Below the pieces are notes generated by a model, which saw nothing but the letters and a program-made list of their open reading frames with translations, had not been told where the DNA came from and did no database searches. This document shows, in pieces, positions 52,601 to 64,000 of a stretch of 64,000 bases of DNA. This stretch comes from Lingula anatina (Eukaryota > Brachiopoda > Lingulata > Lingulida > Lingulidae), in the NCBI RefSeq assembly GCF_001039355.2, contig NW_019773626.1:163855-227854 (forward strand). The letters run 5' to 3'. Within the stretch, counting starts at the first letter, position 1. Every line of letters begins with the position of its first letter. Both the position numbers and the translations under genes were made by a program.

Positions 52601-55380
52601 TCTTGAATTAAATATTAAAATAACTCGCAAATTCTCTCCGCTGATTACAAAACAATTAGAAGATAACAGCCTGACTAATATGTGTCTAGAATTATTTCTA
52701 TTTTTTTTTTTTCCTTTTTGGGGGCGACAGAAAAACTTGTTAAAATGCTAACACCGGTTCTGTGTACATTCCATACATTATAGTAATACTATAATAAAAG
52801 CACCAGCAGGCATTAATTGCTTAAAATACAGTGCTGCATCTTTTTTCTCAGTTGAATCAAAACAAACTTTCCAACCAAGTCAACTTAATTGTTTTTTTTT
52901 TCCCTTTTTTTCTGCAATATCATGTTTTCTCATTTTCTTCTACCAGATTATTTGACTTGCAGACAGTAATGCAAAAACGAACATGCAAGCATTACCCCAA
53001 TAAAGCAAAAAACTCAAGAACCTGCGATCTTACATTTTGATTTTCTTTACATCCACAATTGTAACCTTAAGTTAGCCGAGTTAAGTGGTAATGAAAGCAC
53101 ACACAATATAGTCATAAATACATACACTATTATCATTACATCATAATGCATTAGAGTACAGAAGTGCATGAACATATGTATATCCTTATGTATTATCTTT
53201 TAACATATAATCACACAGAATGGCAGAATCAGCATGTGCCCCACCCCCAAAAAATTATTTAAAAAATCAAATAAATCAGTTATTAAATAAATCAATTGGT
53301 ATAATGAGCGAAACAAAACAAAACAAAGCACTCTTTTTCAAACCCTGTGCAACTACATATCATGGAGAATAAAACTGCCCATCNCCCCCCCCCCCCCACC
53401 TCCCTCCCCCTCCACTCCACTGTAAAAGTAAAGTCCAGATTCATCATTGGATGCATGTTACTCATAAGCTTTGTGAATTTGCATGTATACCTTCCTTCAA
53501 ATAACTCGGATATATATATATATAAATGGAATCGCACCCGAAATTCAAAGTCATAATGGTGACTTTCCAAATTCCCTCAGTGCCATGGATCCCATACTAA
53601 AAGGTCACAGGAACCCAACTGGTATGGGATAAAAAAAAATAATAATAATAATAATAAATATAAATAAATAAATAATAAAATAAATTAATAAAGTGATATA
53701 AATAAGGGACTAAGTAATCTAAAAATATATAGACAATATTATTATCTGTCTAAATAGTAATATGTGCATTCAATCAGTTATAGTACAACTTCCCCTAATT
53801 GCACTTTTCAGCAGACTCAAAATTTACAATACACTAATTCTAATAATGATGGTTATTAGTTCTTAATATTAATAATCACCATAAGGATCATTTACACACA
53901 CTGTTTGAAACAATGTTCGCACTTCTGTGCAATACACTTTTCCATACAAATTGAATTGTACACCTTTGAATTGTCCTTTGTATCCCCTGGATCGCAACCG
54001 GAACCACACATTGTGTGTAAATGTGCCTCCAATTGAACACAACTGTGAATTAATAGAGATGACATGTAACCACTGATTTTTTTCCCTAAAACTATGTATA
54101 TAGGTTTCTAACACTCAAAGGCCTATGCTAGTTACTTAAGGTTTACAAGCACATGAAATGATTTCCATCACCCCTTTTTTTCTTATCAGTTGCTTAAAAA
54201 ACAATACATTTATTATCATAACATTCAAGTCTAATTAAATATAATTAGCCTCATCAAGCAGGGCTTTCTAACATTTTTCTGTGTTATTTTTAATCAGCAT
54301 CACAGAAAAGCTACCAAACCTGTCTTGCTCTAAAAAAGTTGACCTTTATTTTAAACTTTAATTTATTTACTATGTACATACCTAGGGGTCTGATTTTTTT
54401 AATTGCCACTTTTAATTTTTTTTCCTTTTTGATGCTCTAGCCACTCTTTTGAAAATATCTGGTGGATAAAAAGAAGTCCCAAACTTAAAATTTTAATTAA
54501 CAAATCACGTTATCCATGAAAATACATAACTTTTGGTGGGACTTTTGTGCGAAATATAAACCTCATTTTTATAACCACTCCATATATATTTTTTTCTAAT
54601 CATTAAAACTTTGTACCTGAATTCACCTACCCCTCACTTCAATTTTATTCTATTTTAATTTCCTTTTAAACACATAATACCTTTCACACAACTATCCTAG
54701 TCTGGATTTCATTCAACTTAAAAGACACAAATTTTGGGTGTATCAATATAAACCGATCATTTAAAATTCTACACTAATTTCAAACTTCCAATTAATACAA
54801 CAAAAAATGGACATACTTTCCGTTTTATAAGTCACAACTTCAACGCTCACAGCAATATCTGTCAATGAAAACCCCATCCTACTTATAACTCCTTGCATGC
54901 TTCCGTTTAAATATGTAACAAACAAACCCTATATTCTGTCCTTTAAATACAAACTCAGCTGTCTTCGTGAACATAAATGCTTGCTTCTCCCTTATTTACA
55001 TGTTTTCAAATCTATATTACACGTCTACACTAACTGCTGCCAGTTAAGTTTTTTCGCGCACCCACGGTTACGAGCTGGGGAGCTGTTTGTGTAAAAATGT
55101 CAGCCCAGACCCAAGCTTTTTAATGCTTGGAATTTTCAAGCATTTTTTTTTCTTTTTACCAGTCAAGAAACAATCATTTCATAATGCTTTTTCAAAAAGC
55201 TGGAAAATTTGGGAAAGGGATTTATTACCTTACTCTTACAAAGAGTGTCAAGTAAAGAATTTGTAACGGTGATTGAACACCATGATGATTTCTTTGTGAT
55301 TCTTTTTTTTTCTTCCTTTGGGAATCTGCATTATCAAAATGCATCATGATTAAAAAATTGAGATCACTCATAATAAAGCA
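49629..55380. other. Long non-coding stretch after the THEG-like gene
   Basis: AT-rich with many homopolymers. No exon could be supported. It holds a two-unit tandem repeat at 50943-51225, poly(T) at 49694-49716, a G/C tract with one N at 53384, and ATA/AAT repeats near 53635-53690. Confidence 0.5.
50943..51225. repeat. Two-unit tandem repeat of about 148 bp
   Basis: Both units begin GCCAATCAAATTA and share AAGCCACACCCTCTTTTT, CCCCTTTT(A/G)TGACA and GACATG(C/T)TG(C/T)AA in order. Units at 50943-51090 and 51091-51225. Confidence 0.75.
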
Positions 55381-55410
55381 GTATAGTGCAAAAAGCCAAG
55401 CAAACACACT

Positions 55411-55508
55411 GGTAACATAGCAACATTGACCAGTTACCTAGCAACAGCACCTGTAACCTAGCAACAGTATTGTTAGCTTATAGCAACAATGCCATTTACA
55501 TAGCAACA
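55411..55508. repeat. Short tandem array of X-box-like motifs
   Basis: Five AGCAAC-containing units. Two are exact matches to GTNRCC-N-RGYAAC: GTTACCTAGCAAC at 55433-55445 and GTAACCTAGCAAC at 55453-55465. The first unit, at 55411, is one base off. Confidence 0.65.
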
Positions 55509-56054
55509 GTGATAGTATCATCACCTCTTGAGGAGAATGAGACTTGGAACTTTCAAATATTCAGAGCAAGTCATTCTTACTTCTGATATTCTCAGTTACA
55601 AACTTCAATTTTGAAATTTTTTAAGCTTCAGATACATATCGCCCAAAAGCAAAGCAAAAATCACCCTGTAAGTAATATGGTATAGTACGTTCCTTAGTAT
55701 AGGCCCAAGAAAAATAAACATAGTCTGAAAATAAATAGGACATTTCGTTAATATGTACATATTGTATCACAAATAACATTGCTGCTTCATAGGGATTAAA
55801 AGGAACTCTGAGTTGGAAACTTTGGCCAGGTTTCACAAAGCCAGTGCTGGCGAAGTATTGTCATAACAGTGCCATTTGCCAAACCTATCTGCACATTAAA
55901 AAAAAAAAAAAGATATTTAGCAAGCACTGTGAAATAGGTCCCTGTACTTCACATAATTTAGTCCTGTTTTTTTCACATCCAGCAATTCAGTTTTCTGTAT
56001 CACGCCAGTCTGAAAGACTGATAACATTATAACCTGGATAGTACATAAGAAAAT

Positions 56055-56237
56055 GCAGCATTCTCAACAGCTGACTAACAGATCTGCTGATCAAATATGG
56101 CAACCCACTAAAAAAATTGCTGCATAATCTGCTAATAGACACTGAATGGACTCCCCGTGGGGATTACGCGATGATCATCCAAGTAGGTCGACCATATTTG
56201 ATCCGCGGATCCATTAGTCTGCTGTTGTGAATGCTGC
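56055..56237. mobile_element. Foldback MITE family A
   Basis: GCAGCATTCTCAACAGC at the left and GCTGTTGTGAATGCTGC at the right are complementary apart from one base. ATCAAATATGG and CCATATTTGATCC arms follow, with centre GGGGATTACGCG. Confidence 0.85.
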
Positions 56238-57405
56238 CTAAGTCACCAAAAAAAAAGGCCCCAGCGCTTGACATGGTCAGTTAACCAAATTAGTTTTGAT
56301 TGGTACATTTGGGGGCAGACTTGTTGGAACTAGTAAATTTCGTTTGGTACAGAAAACTGTACTGCTCAATGCAGAAAAGGTCTAAGACTCCATTTTCTAA
56401 TACAGTAACCCCCATAGTTTAAATTTATCTTCATCTCCACAATACTTTATGTGTAGTTTTGATATTTCTGGCCTTTATGTCTTCACAGCCTTTTCCTGTT
56501 GAAATTGAAGCCCACTGCCGATAACATCAAAGTTTTGTTTTGCCCTGGGCTATCTCTTTCGATTTACTGCGCGTCATGTCTTCCATCTCCTGTTATAATA
56601 GAATATCACCCCACTCAAATCCTTATTTCATGTCACGGCAGAAGTCCTCATTCCATTTAAGCCCTTGCTTCTTGTCATTTTAGACCTTGTCTACATCATT
56701 TAAGCCTCCATCACAGAATCCTTTTTCCCTTACAGGCATTAACTGAAGATTTTCCTGTTGTTTTCAATTTCCTTTGCAGATGAACAAAGCCTTTTAGGTA
56801 ACATGACAATTTGCTTCATTAATTTTTAAAAAACAGCTTCAACCTTGTTATGTCTTATTTTTTAACATCCTTGGCATAGCAGTAAAGCTCATACCCATAT
56901 ACTGGGATGGATTTAAAGTCCCTTTTACACTGCAGGTCCAGCTTAAAAACCTCAGTCTTCAGAATCTGTATAAACTCTGACCTACAGCTCAAGGTTCAAA
57001 TCAACCATCAGGCTTTCTTAAAGATTCCCTCCACGAGTGGACCTCTTTTTTTTCTGTGTTCATAACTTGGGGCATAGTGTTTGCATTATAATGCTGCCCC
57101 ACATAGAGAAGATTTCATACAAGTATATTATGTTTCGGGCATAAATAAGAATGTCCCATTACCACTATTCTTTTTTTTTTTTCTCTTCATTTTGTAAGTT
57201 CTATCAGGACATGAATACTGATGTGTTCACTTTCAGTTCAAATGTCTGTGTGTGTTTGCCGTATTCTTTTCCATAATATTCATCAAGCAGCGAAGATACA
57301 AACTCGTTATTGTCCTGGCTGTTGGAAACAGACTGAAAAAGTTAATAAAATAATATATAATTTATTTAATCAAATGATAAGAAATCAAAATGGTATATAC
57401 CATAG

Positions 57406-57887
57406 ACTGCATTCACAGCAGCAGACTAAGAGGCCGTTCAGAACAGAAGATCCAAGGATCTACTGATCCATGGATCAAATATGGCGGACCCTATTTTAAA
57501 GAGAGCTGACTAATCCTTTGATGGTCTTCCCGCCTCCCCATGCACCATTAAATGGTTTCTGAGGTTATCAAGACTCTGAGGTTTAATTGCTAGCCCCCTG
57601 CAACGACAGCACGTGTGGAGGCGGGGAGCCCATCAGTGGATTAAATTATCTTTTCTTTCATGTAGGGTCTGCCATATTTGATCCGTGGATCAGTAGATCC
57701 TGGGATCTTCTGTTCTGAATGGCCTCTAACTAGTCTACTGATCAAATAAGGCAACCCACTTAAAAGCTTGCCATCTAATATCCTAAAAGACACTTATGAG
57801 ATTCCCTGTGGGGATGGGCAACAAGCATTCACGTGGGTCGGCCATATCTGATCAACGGACTAGTTCGTTTGCTGTTGTGAATGTCAC
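57406..57887. mobile_element. Outer family A MITE, interrupted by a second one
   Basis: Left part 57406-57429 (GCATTCACAGCAGCAGACTAA) and right part 57727-57887 (CTAGTCTACTGATCAAATAA through GCTGTTGTGAATG) are the two halves of one element, split by the insertion at 57430-57726. Confidence 0.85.
57430..57726. mobile_element. Nested foldback MITE with TAA target duplication
   Basis: 297 bp. GAGGCCGTTCAGAACAGAAG at the left is the near-perfect complement of the right end, with arms of about 55 bp. TAA is duplicated at 57427-57429 and 57727-57729. The interior (GGTTTAATTGCTAG, GCGGGGAG) differs from the outer element. Confidence 0.9.
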
Positions 57888-58258
57888 CATGGTTATCTTG
57901 CTAGAAAGGTTTAAATATTTTATCCCTTATTAAATCTTTATGATCATCTTTTAATATTTGAATATCAAATTTCATAGGCAGAGCTATGATCACTACCCAT
58001 TGGGAAACTTTTATTCCTATCTTTTGCTATTTTGCACACCTTTAGTCAGTTATGCCCCATTCTGTTCAATAACATCACCACCTTACCTAAGATGAGACAC
58101 GATGAAATACTTGTACTTGAATTCCTTTGTTTATAATTACATGTCATGTTATTTATTTTCCCTCGCCCTTCTTCCACTAGTTTATGCCCATTCCTAGGCA
58201 TTTATTCCCAATTTCATTCATTTATGCCCAGTTGTCCACATTAATGCCCCACACTTAC

Positions 58259-58361
58259 CTGATATCTGTGCCACAGCAGACTTGAGTGTATAATAATGAT
58301 GCCCAGTAGGAAACTAAAGCTGAATATTGTAAAGAAGTGAACCAGCACCCATCGATCAAAG
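58259..58361 (-). CDS. Candidate single exon of an unidentified membrane protein
   Basis: On the minus strand a good acceptor (TTTTCATCCATTTCAG) precedes 58361, and a perfect donor CAG|GTAAGTGTG follows 58259. The 103-nt exon reads FDRWVLVHFFTIFSF and continues into a strongly hydrophobic segment ending LLWHRYQ, which looks like one transmembrane helix with charged flanks. Entry phase would be 2 and exit phase 0. I found no convincing partner exons in the window, and a second frame is also open. The family is unknown. Confidence 0.4.
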
Positions 58362-58799
58362 CTGAAATGGATGAAAATATATCAATTTTAAATCAGCTCA
58401 AAATTATAAGTACTGAAATAGAAAAAAAAAAGGAAACATATATACAGGCATAATCAAATCATGCTAACTTTAGAACCTGATTGGTATTTTAGGTCAACAA
58501 TTAACACCAGCAGGTTTTATCTTAAACATTTAGTTCCCCCAGATAATACATTGTTCTAAGTGCCAAAATTATCAAAAAATAATATATCAACTCACAGAAT
58601 GTAAAGCATAATTAGATAGCACCCATATAACAGCATTTTAGGGCACTATAATGAGGTATTCATATGAGTGGAAAGCAAAAATGGCATTGTTGCTTTCCAG
58701 ATATTATTTAAAGTAAAAAAAAAAAAAGTGCACGGTTCCAGCATCAGCTATGGTGATGCAAACAATCTCAGGTGATGGGAATATATATATATACAGACT

Positions 58800-59074
58800 T
58801 TAAAGGGATAATAGCTCTTCGTAAGAGATCTATATTTCACAATAAAAACATTGTGAACAACTCATAGAAATATAATATATTCTGTTTTACCACAAGTAAA
58901 AGAGATTTTAACCAAAAAAAAAAAAAAAAACTTTTTAGAAAAAAAAATAAAAAAACAGGGACTAAGTGTGAATGTAAAAATGGATTCATTAACCATTGGT
59001 AAGTATGGGAAAATTGTTGTTTACTCCAGGAAAATTCATTTTTTGGCCAAAACAAAGAGTTATTATCCCTTTAA
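58800..59074. mobile_element. Foldback MITE family D, copy 2
   Basis: TTAAAGGGATAATAGCTCTT and AAGAGTTATTATCCCTTTAA ends, closely similar to 13791-14131 but shorter inside. Confidence 0.85.
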
Positions 59075-59360
59075 TGTCTGCATATGTGAAAATACCAATC
59101 AGCATTAAAAGGTACATCACAACTGCACTAACAATAATTATTCTAAAGCCCATGCTTGATAAAGAATTGATCTGCACTTTCATCCTATTATGAAGTCAAA
59201 GTTAGTCCTTTCAATATACTGCATTTTTTATGATATAGCTTTGAACTTCTCCTGAACCTGCTGGCCAATTTTTTAATAATTAAAGCATTTTACAGTTTAC
59301 TCAAGTCTGTGACAGCCCTGCAAACAAAATTTGAATAAATGGAATAGGAGGACAAATCTA

Positions 59361-59573
59361 GGAGAGTATTCACAATAAAGTTGGTCCATGAACTAACTAG
59401 AATGCATATGATTTATCAAATATGACGCACACTTGACAATGGATTCCTGCCTCCCACGCGCACCATCCCAGCAGGGGCAGAGCAATTAAATCTCAGCATG
59501 CTTTCAAGTGGGTGGCGCCATATTTGATCCGAGGATCTGTTAGTCCACGGATCAACTTGTTCTGAATGTACCC
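59361..59573. mobile_element. Foldback MITE family A
   Basis: Starts GGAGAGTATTCACAA and ends TTCTGAATGTACCC. Arms ATCAAATATG and CATATTTGATCC. Flanked by TAG and TAA, so its target duplication has one mismatch. Confidence 0.75.
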
Positions 59574-60732
59574 TAAGTCTGAACAACTCTGGTCTACCAT
59601 AATGATTGGTCTAAGCTTTAAGGCAAATATATATATATAGTCTACTTGATTTCAAGATAAATTAAATCTACTAAAGTTAGAATTGGTCTGAAAAAATAAT
59701 GCCACATCCAGGGATGGAATATTAAATGAAAAAGTCTGAAAACATGGCATTGGGGTCCAGGAGGCCCTTTTTATCAAACTCAAAAATGATATTTTTGGTT
59801 CCCAAAAAGTTGGGTATCTACTAAGTACCAATTAGTCAGAAAATCTCACTACGGCAACCTTTCTAGTAACCAGTATTTAAAAATTTATTTGTATGTTTTT
59901 ATCTTGCATGACTAAACATACTGCTGATTTATCACAGTTCAAAGCTGATCAAAAATTTATAGTTCAATAACTGAGTCCAATTATCAGGCTAAAGTTCATT
60001 TGTTAATCTGGCACCTAATACTGGGAGCAAGTTAAACTGTCCTAACCAGGCAGGAAATCCACCACTGGCCATACTGCACATACAGTACTAGTAACCATTT
60101 CTATCACTGATTAGAAATCTTAATAATTAATATACATTCTAATAATTTCAACCAATTTTCAGGCTTAGGTTGAAATATATATATATGTGAAAAGAGCCAC
60201 TCAGATACTAGGAACAAGTTAAGACATCCTAACCAAACTGGAAATGCACCAATAGAGAGAGGCTGGCCTTACTGCACAATATTGTCTCTATCACTGCAAA
60301 ATACAATACAAAAAGCCCTTGCCAAGTGTGTGAGGTAATCATCCGAGTAAAACAACTACTTCATTGCACATGTCGTAATAGTAACAGCTGGTTACCTTGT
60401 TATATGTGGGAGTGGATGATTAGTTAAAGTGCAAAGTAAATAAATTTTGTTAGCACTGTGTGTATACTGTACTTGGGGGAGACAGGAAATGAGGGGCAAT
60501 ACACAAGATAACTGAAGCTGCGAACAGCACTGTTTTAACACCTTGCGGTAGAGTTTTCGTCCTTTTCATAATTTAATAACAATTTCAATGAGCACAGAAA
60601 TGTTTTTACACTTAAGGTTCTCTAACTACTAAATATACACACACACACACACACATGGGATAATAGTAAAGATAGGTAATAAATGAAAAATTCAAAATAG
60701 TGTTACACGAAAAAAGTGTTTTCTGTACCTAA

Positions 60733-60945
60733 GGGCGTATTCCCATAGATTTTAGATCGATCTATCCCCGTGTGGAGTCTCTCTAGATTACTGTAAGAAA
60801 ATCTGGCTTAAATGTTGCTCTCGCCTACTACAAGCTGTAAGGGGTAATTAACTTTAGTACCCGCTCGGCTGACAGCTATTTAGTGTTAACCCCCAGGGAG
60901 TTAGGTCGATCTTGTTGGATCGATCTAATCTCTGGGAATGGGGTC
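60733..60945. mobile_element. Full foldback MITE family B
   Basis: 213 bp, flanked by TAA at 60730-60732 and 60946-60948. Ends GGGCGTATTCCCATAGA and TCTGGGAATGGGGTC. GATCGATCTA arms. The same interior as 27031-27247, inverted. Confidence 0.88.
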
Positions 60946-63900
60946 TAAGAGGCTTGACTGGTCTTAACATGTAAATCCTCCAGGGCAGGGGTGGATTGAG
61001 GCTGTCATCTGGGTCTTCTAGAAGATGATCAGATATTCAAGTTTACATTGATTGGTATCTAATTTTTTCTGTCCGAAGATGGTCAAAAATGGAGGGTGGA
61101 TCAGCAAAAAATAATCTGGAAGACTGTCAGAAAAAAAGCTTTGGATCCGCCCCTGTAGGGGGGGTGGTCACATATTTTCACAAGTCCCTATGTAGCAATG
61201 AAAACTGATCCTGTTAACCGTTGCGTTGAGTTTGCAGGGCTGCATTTAGGCGACACTCTTACCTAACAGCCACTAAAGTTGTCAAACTCTCATAATGGCA
61301 CGAAACATAAAAGTATATTGCACGTCAACATGAAAAGGGTATTTTAAAATTAGATAAGAAAATAAAGTTCTGAGTGCAATTTACCATACTGGCCACACTG
61401 AGTTATCCCTTACAATTACCCACTCCGCTGACCAATATATAGTGATTTTACTTTTATAATCACTATATAAGACAGTGGGAGGGGGTTGCTGGGGTAGCCG
61501 TAGCAAGTTTTTTCACTTAGCCAAATCACTACTTTTTCATTACTTCTTTCACAAAATGGTTTAAATTTGACTGAAACAAGTCAAATCAACCCAGTTTTGT
61601 TAAGCCAACATAACTAAGTCAGTTTTAGCATTTGGCTAAGTTGGCGAATGTTAGCACTACCCCAGGGAGGGCAAATGCAATTTGGAGGTACCGTTTGTAT
61701 TACCCCAATCCCTGGCCATCCATTGTGTAGACCAGTTAGCTCTGAGGATTACAGACAGAGTAATTGCAAACACTCAAATCTATTTTCTTGAATTTATTCT
61801 ACAATAGCTTCTGTTTAACTGGTAACCAGGGGGGGGGTTACGTAACCACCATTTTGAAATAGGGAGTCCAAATTATTTTCTTACTGAGACAGGCCGTCTA
61901 GGCTCCATAGGCTGCATAATGAAATTCTGAATAAAAATTGGCTGATTAAAATTGAAATAGGCGACTCTGAAACACAGCTGATTCAGCCACGATTTGGAAA
62001 CAGGGAGTCCTAATTCATGTTCTTGCTGAGACAGGCTGTCTAAGCTCTATTAGCTTTATCAATAAAATTCTGATAAAAATAAAAGTCCAAAATAAAATTG
62101 AAATAGGGAGTCCAAAACACATTGGCTACTGTTAGATACAGCTGCCTGTAACACATCATTTATTATTATTTTTTTTTTTTGGTGTGTGTGTGGGGGGGGG
62201 GGGGGTCTAGTAAATAGTACTTAAATTTCACCATCTTTTTAAGGTGGGACAGCCCAATATATGAGTCAATCTGAAACATTCAGAAATGTACATGATTCCA
62301 AGATTCCCTTTTCATGTTAATCTGGTTTTGTTGTTCTTCCCTTCAAATCTGCAACTGATCTTTTTCATATACCATTTTGACATTTAGTTCAGTTTGATTT
62401 GGCATTTTCCCTTGATCGAAAACAGCAAGTTCCCTCTTTTTGTTCCCCAATGATTTATCTGATTGCTTTCGTATATATACTCTATTTAGCTTTTCTTTTC
62501 CTTGAATGTCAGTACTAGTATTCTGTTTTGGGTCTTACTGGTATATGTCACTGATTTTTTATTTATTATAATAATAATTATTATTATTTTTTTTTTTTTG
62601 CTTGAAATCTTCATCATGAAATCCTTCAAATCATGCCATGAGTCAGATTGAATTTCACTGACATTAAACATGATGCAGAAAAACTGGAAGGTCTGTTCTT
62701 TCTAATAATGTCAATTATCTATCACATAAAAAAAATTAACAAAAAGCAATAAAGAGAAGATGAAGTAATTCCATTTCTTATCTAGCCTAATGATGTCACT
62801 TTATTTTACTACTAAGGCACATGGCTGAGCTGTTTTTTTTTTTATTATTATAATTTTTTTAGAGGGGGGGGGGATGACTGGTATAAAATACTCCACTAAA
62901 AGGGATTTGGGTAGCATACTCATTATTTTACTCATATTACATAAAATCGATTTTTCCTTTTACATTTACTCTAAAAGCTATATATACAAACACATCAGGC
63001 ATACTTGCAATTACTAGTATTTGAACCTCCCCCATGTTTGTTTTTGAACTAAGTATGTTTTTTCAACTTACGTGTTTGAAATGTTGTATAGCATTTGATG
63101 CCTTAGCAAATCACAAAGGAAGCTCTTTTGACACACGCACAAAATCCCTCTAATGCATTTTATAATCTTACAAAAGAAAATCATTTCCAAAAGCTCAAAC
63201 AACATCTACCTGTAACTTTTCACTTCAAAGACTATCTGACCAGGCACAGTGACTCAGCATTTTTTTCCGAAGAACACTTTTGAACAAACATATAAAATTG
63301 GACCACAGACAGAGTAAAACTTCTGGGTTTGATTTTGTTATTGCAAAAGTCATAATCTGCCATCAAAATAACCATTAACAGGTGTAACATAATGTCAAAA
63401 CATTCCTTCCAAACCTTAAGCAAGACAACATTTTTGACACATTATTACTTTCTACCACCAAAACAACAGGCTACATGCCTAATGGAGCAATTAAAGACGG
63501 CCAAACGTGCTTCATGACACGCTACCAGTCAATGAGCTATGCATACAGTCCTATCAAGGTAAGATAAAGTATAAACAGACACTGCTATTCAGTCAATTAC
63601 TAGTACGGTCCCCATTTATTAAATGACCTTGGACTCTTTACTCCGATCAAAACTTACTATAAAACGTCTGATCTGCTAGGTTTGCTTGATGCCTGACCAT
63701 CAAATAGATTGTCTCATTTGTCTTGGGGAAAGACTATTGATTTCATGAATTTTTGAACAAATCAATGAAAATTAACAGAATTGGTTCTTATTTTTCAGAG
63801 GCATTAGCTACCGTTTCAGCTATGGTGTTTGGTTGCCTGTGAGACAGTCGCGGTGACAGTGGCATTTTATGAAATCAAAATGAAAAGGCGACAAAAATAC

Positions 63901-64000
63901 CAATCTCGCGTATACAATCAACTCCTGCAGTATCAAAATACCCACATCGCTTTCTGCACTACCTAACAAGAATGTGCATTTTTTTACTGCCTCAACAAAA

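Larger units (their letters stand above)
55509..58258. other. Non-coding stretch with foldback elements
   Basis: No exon supported outside the elements at 56055-56237 and 57406-57887. Confidence 0.45.
58362..64000. other. Right end of the window, repeats and non-coding DNA
   Basis: Contains the elements listed at 58800, 59361 and 60733, a short CA microsatellite near 60635-60655, and G or T runs near 62170-62205 and 62831-62872. A methionine-started hydrophobic frame at 59183-59080 (minus) ends against the element at 58800-59074 without a donor. No gene can be supported. Confidence 0.4.

Noticed and set aside
53869-54114. 81-aa minus-strand frame with protein-like composition
   Set aside because: No splice context, no recognisable motif, AT-rich surroundings, nothing else supporting a gene here.
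55621-55836. 71-aa minus-strand frame
   Set aside because: Protein-like in places but isolated, without motif or splice sites that fit a model.
59080-59183. Methionine-started hydrophobic frame as a first exon for the 58259-58361 exon
   Set aside because: No donor with the needed phase, and the frame ends at the family D element.

Overview
This is a stretch of an animal nuclear genome. It is AT-rich, its genes are split by GT-AG introns, and it carries many microsatellites and short foldback transposons plus two long assembly gaps (34713-35220 and 47426-48031). The mix of genes (a Golgi-type carbohydrate sulfotransferase, arylsulfatase B-like genes, DTWD1, a THEG/SPMAP2-family sperm protein) fits a bilaterian. 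I infer a marine invertebrate, perhaps spiralian or amphioxus-like, but cannot name the species.

Layout. 1-0.85 kb: decayed Tc1/mariner transposase remnant (minus). 1.4-4.7 kb: four-exon carbohydrate sulfotransferase (plus, 512 aa). 5.9-11.5 kb: arylsulfatase B-like gene ARSB-1 (minus, 8 exons, 513 aa), tail-to-tail with the sulfotransferase. 12.7-27.8 kb: three tandem plus-strand arylsulfatases. ARSB-2 is complete (537 aa). ARSB-3 lacks its last exon and carries a fused partial duplication of exons 1 and 2. ARSB-4 is complete (536 aa). ARSB-1 and ARSB-2 are head-to-head. 28.5-30.2 kb: non-autonomous hAT-like element with a 7-bp target duplication. 31.8-32.2 kb: small secreted Cys-rich protein. 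34.3-38.7 kb: uncharacterised basic/acidic protein broken by a gap. 39.7-42.1 kb: DTWD1 (minus), with a long low-complexity insertion. 44.3-49.6 kb: THEG-like gene (plus), head-to-head with DTWD1. 49.7-64 kb: mostly repeats and non-coding DNA, with one plausible transmembrane exon on the minus strand at 58.3 kb.

How the genes fit together. The left half pairs a sulfate-adding enzyme with a cluster of sulfate-removing ones, so it is a local glycan sulfation/desulfation neighbourhood. ARSB-1 looks like a soluble enzyme. ARSB-2 and ARSB-4 end in hydrophobic tails that suggest GPI or membrane tethering. Introns of the tandem copies carry shared and private foldback elements, which order the duplications: the ARSB-2 lineage split first, then ARSB-3 and ARSB-4. 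Several foldback families have TTA/TAA target duplications of Harbinger type. One is nested inside another, and one has an empty site in a paralogous intron.
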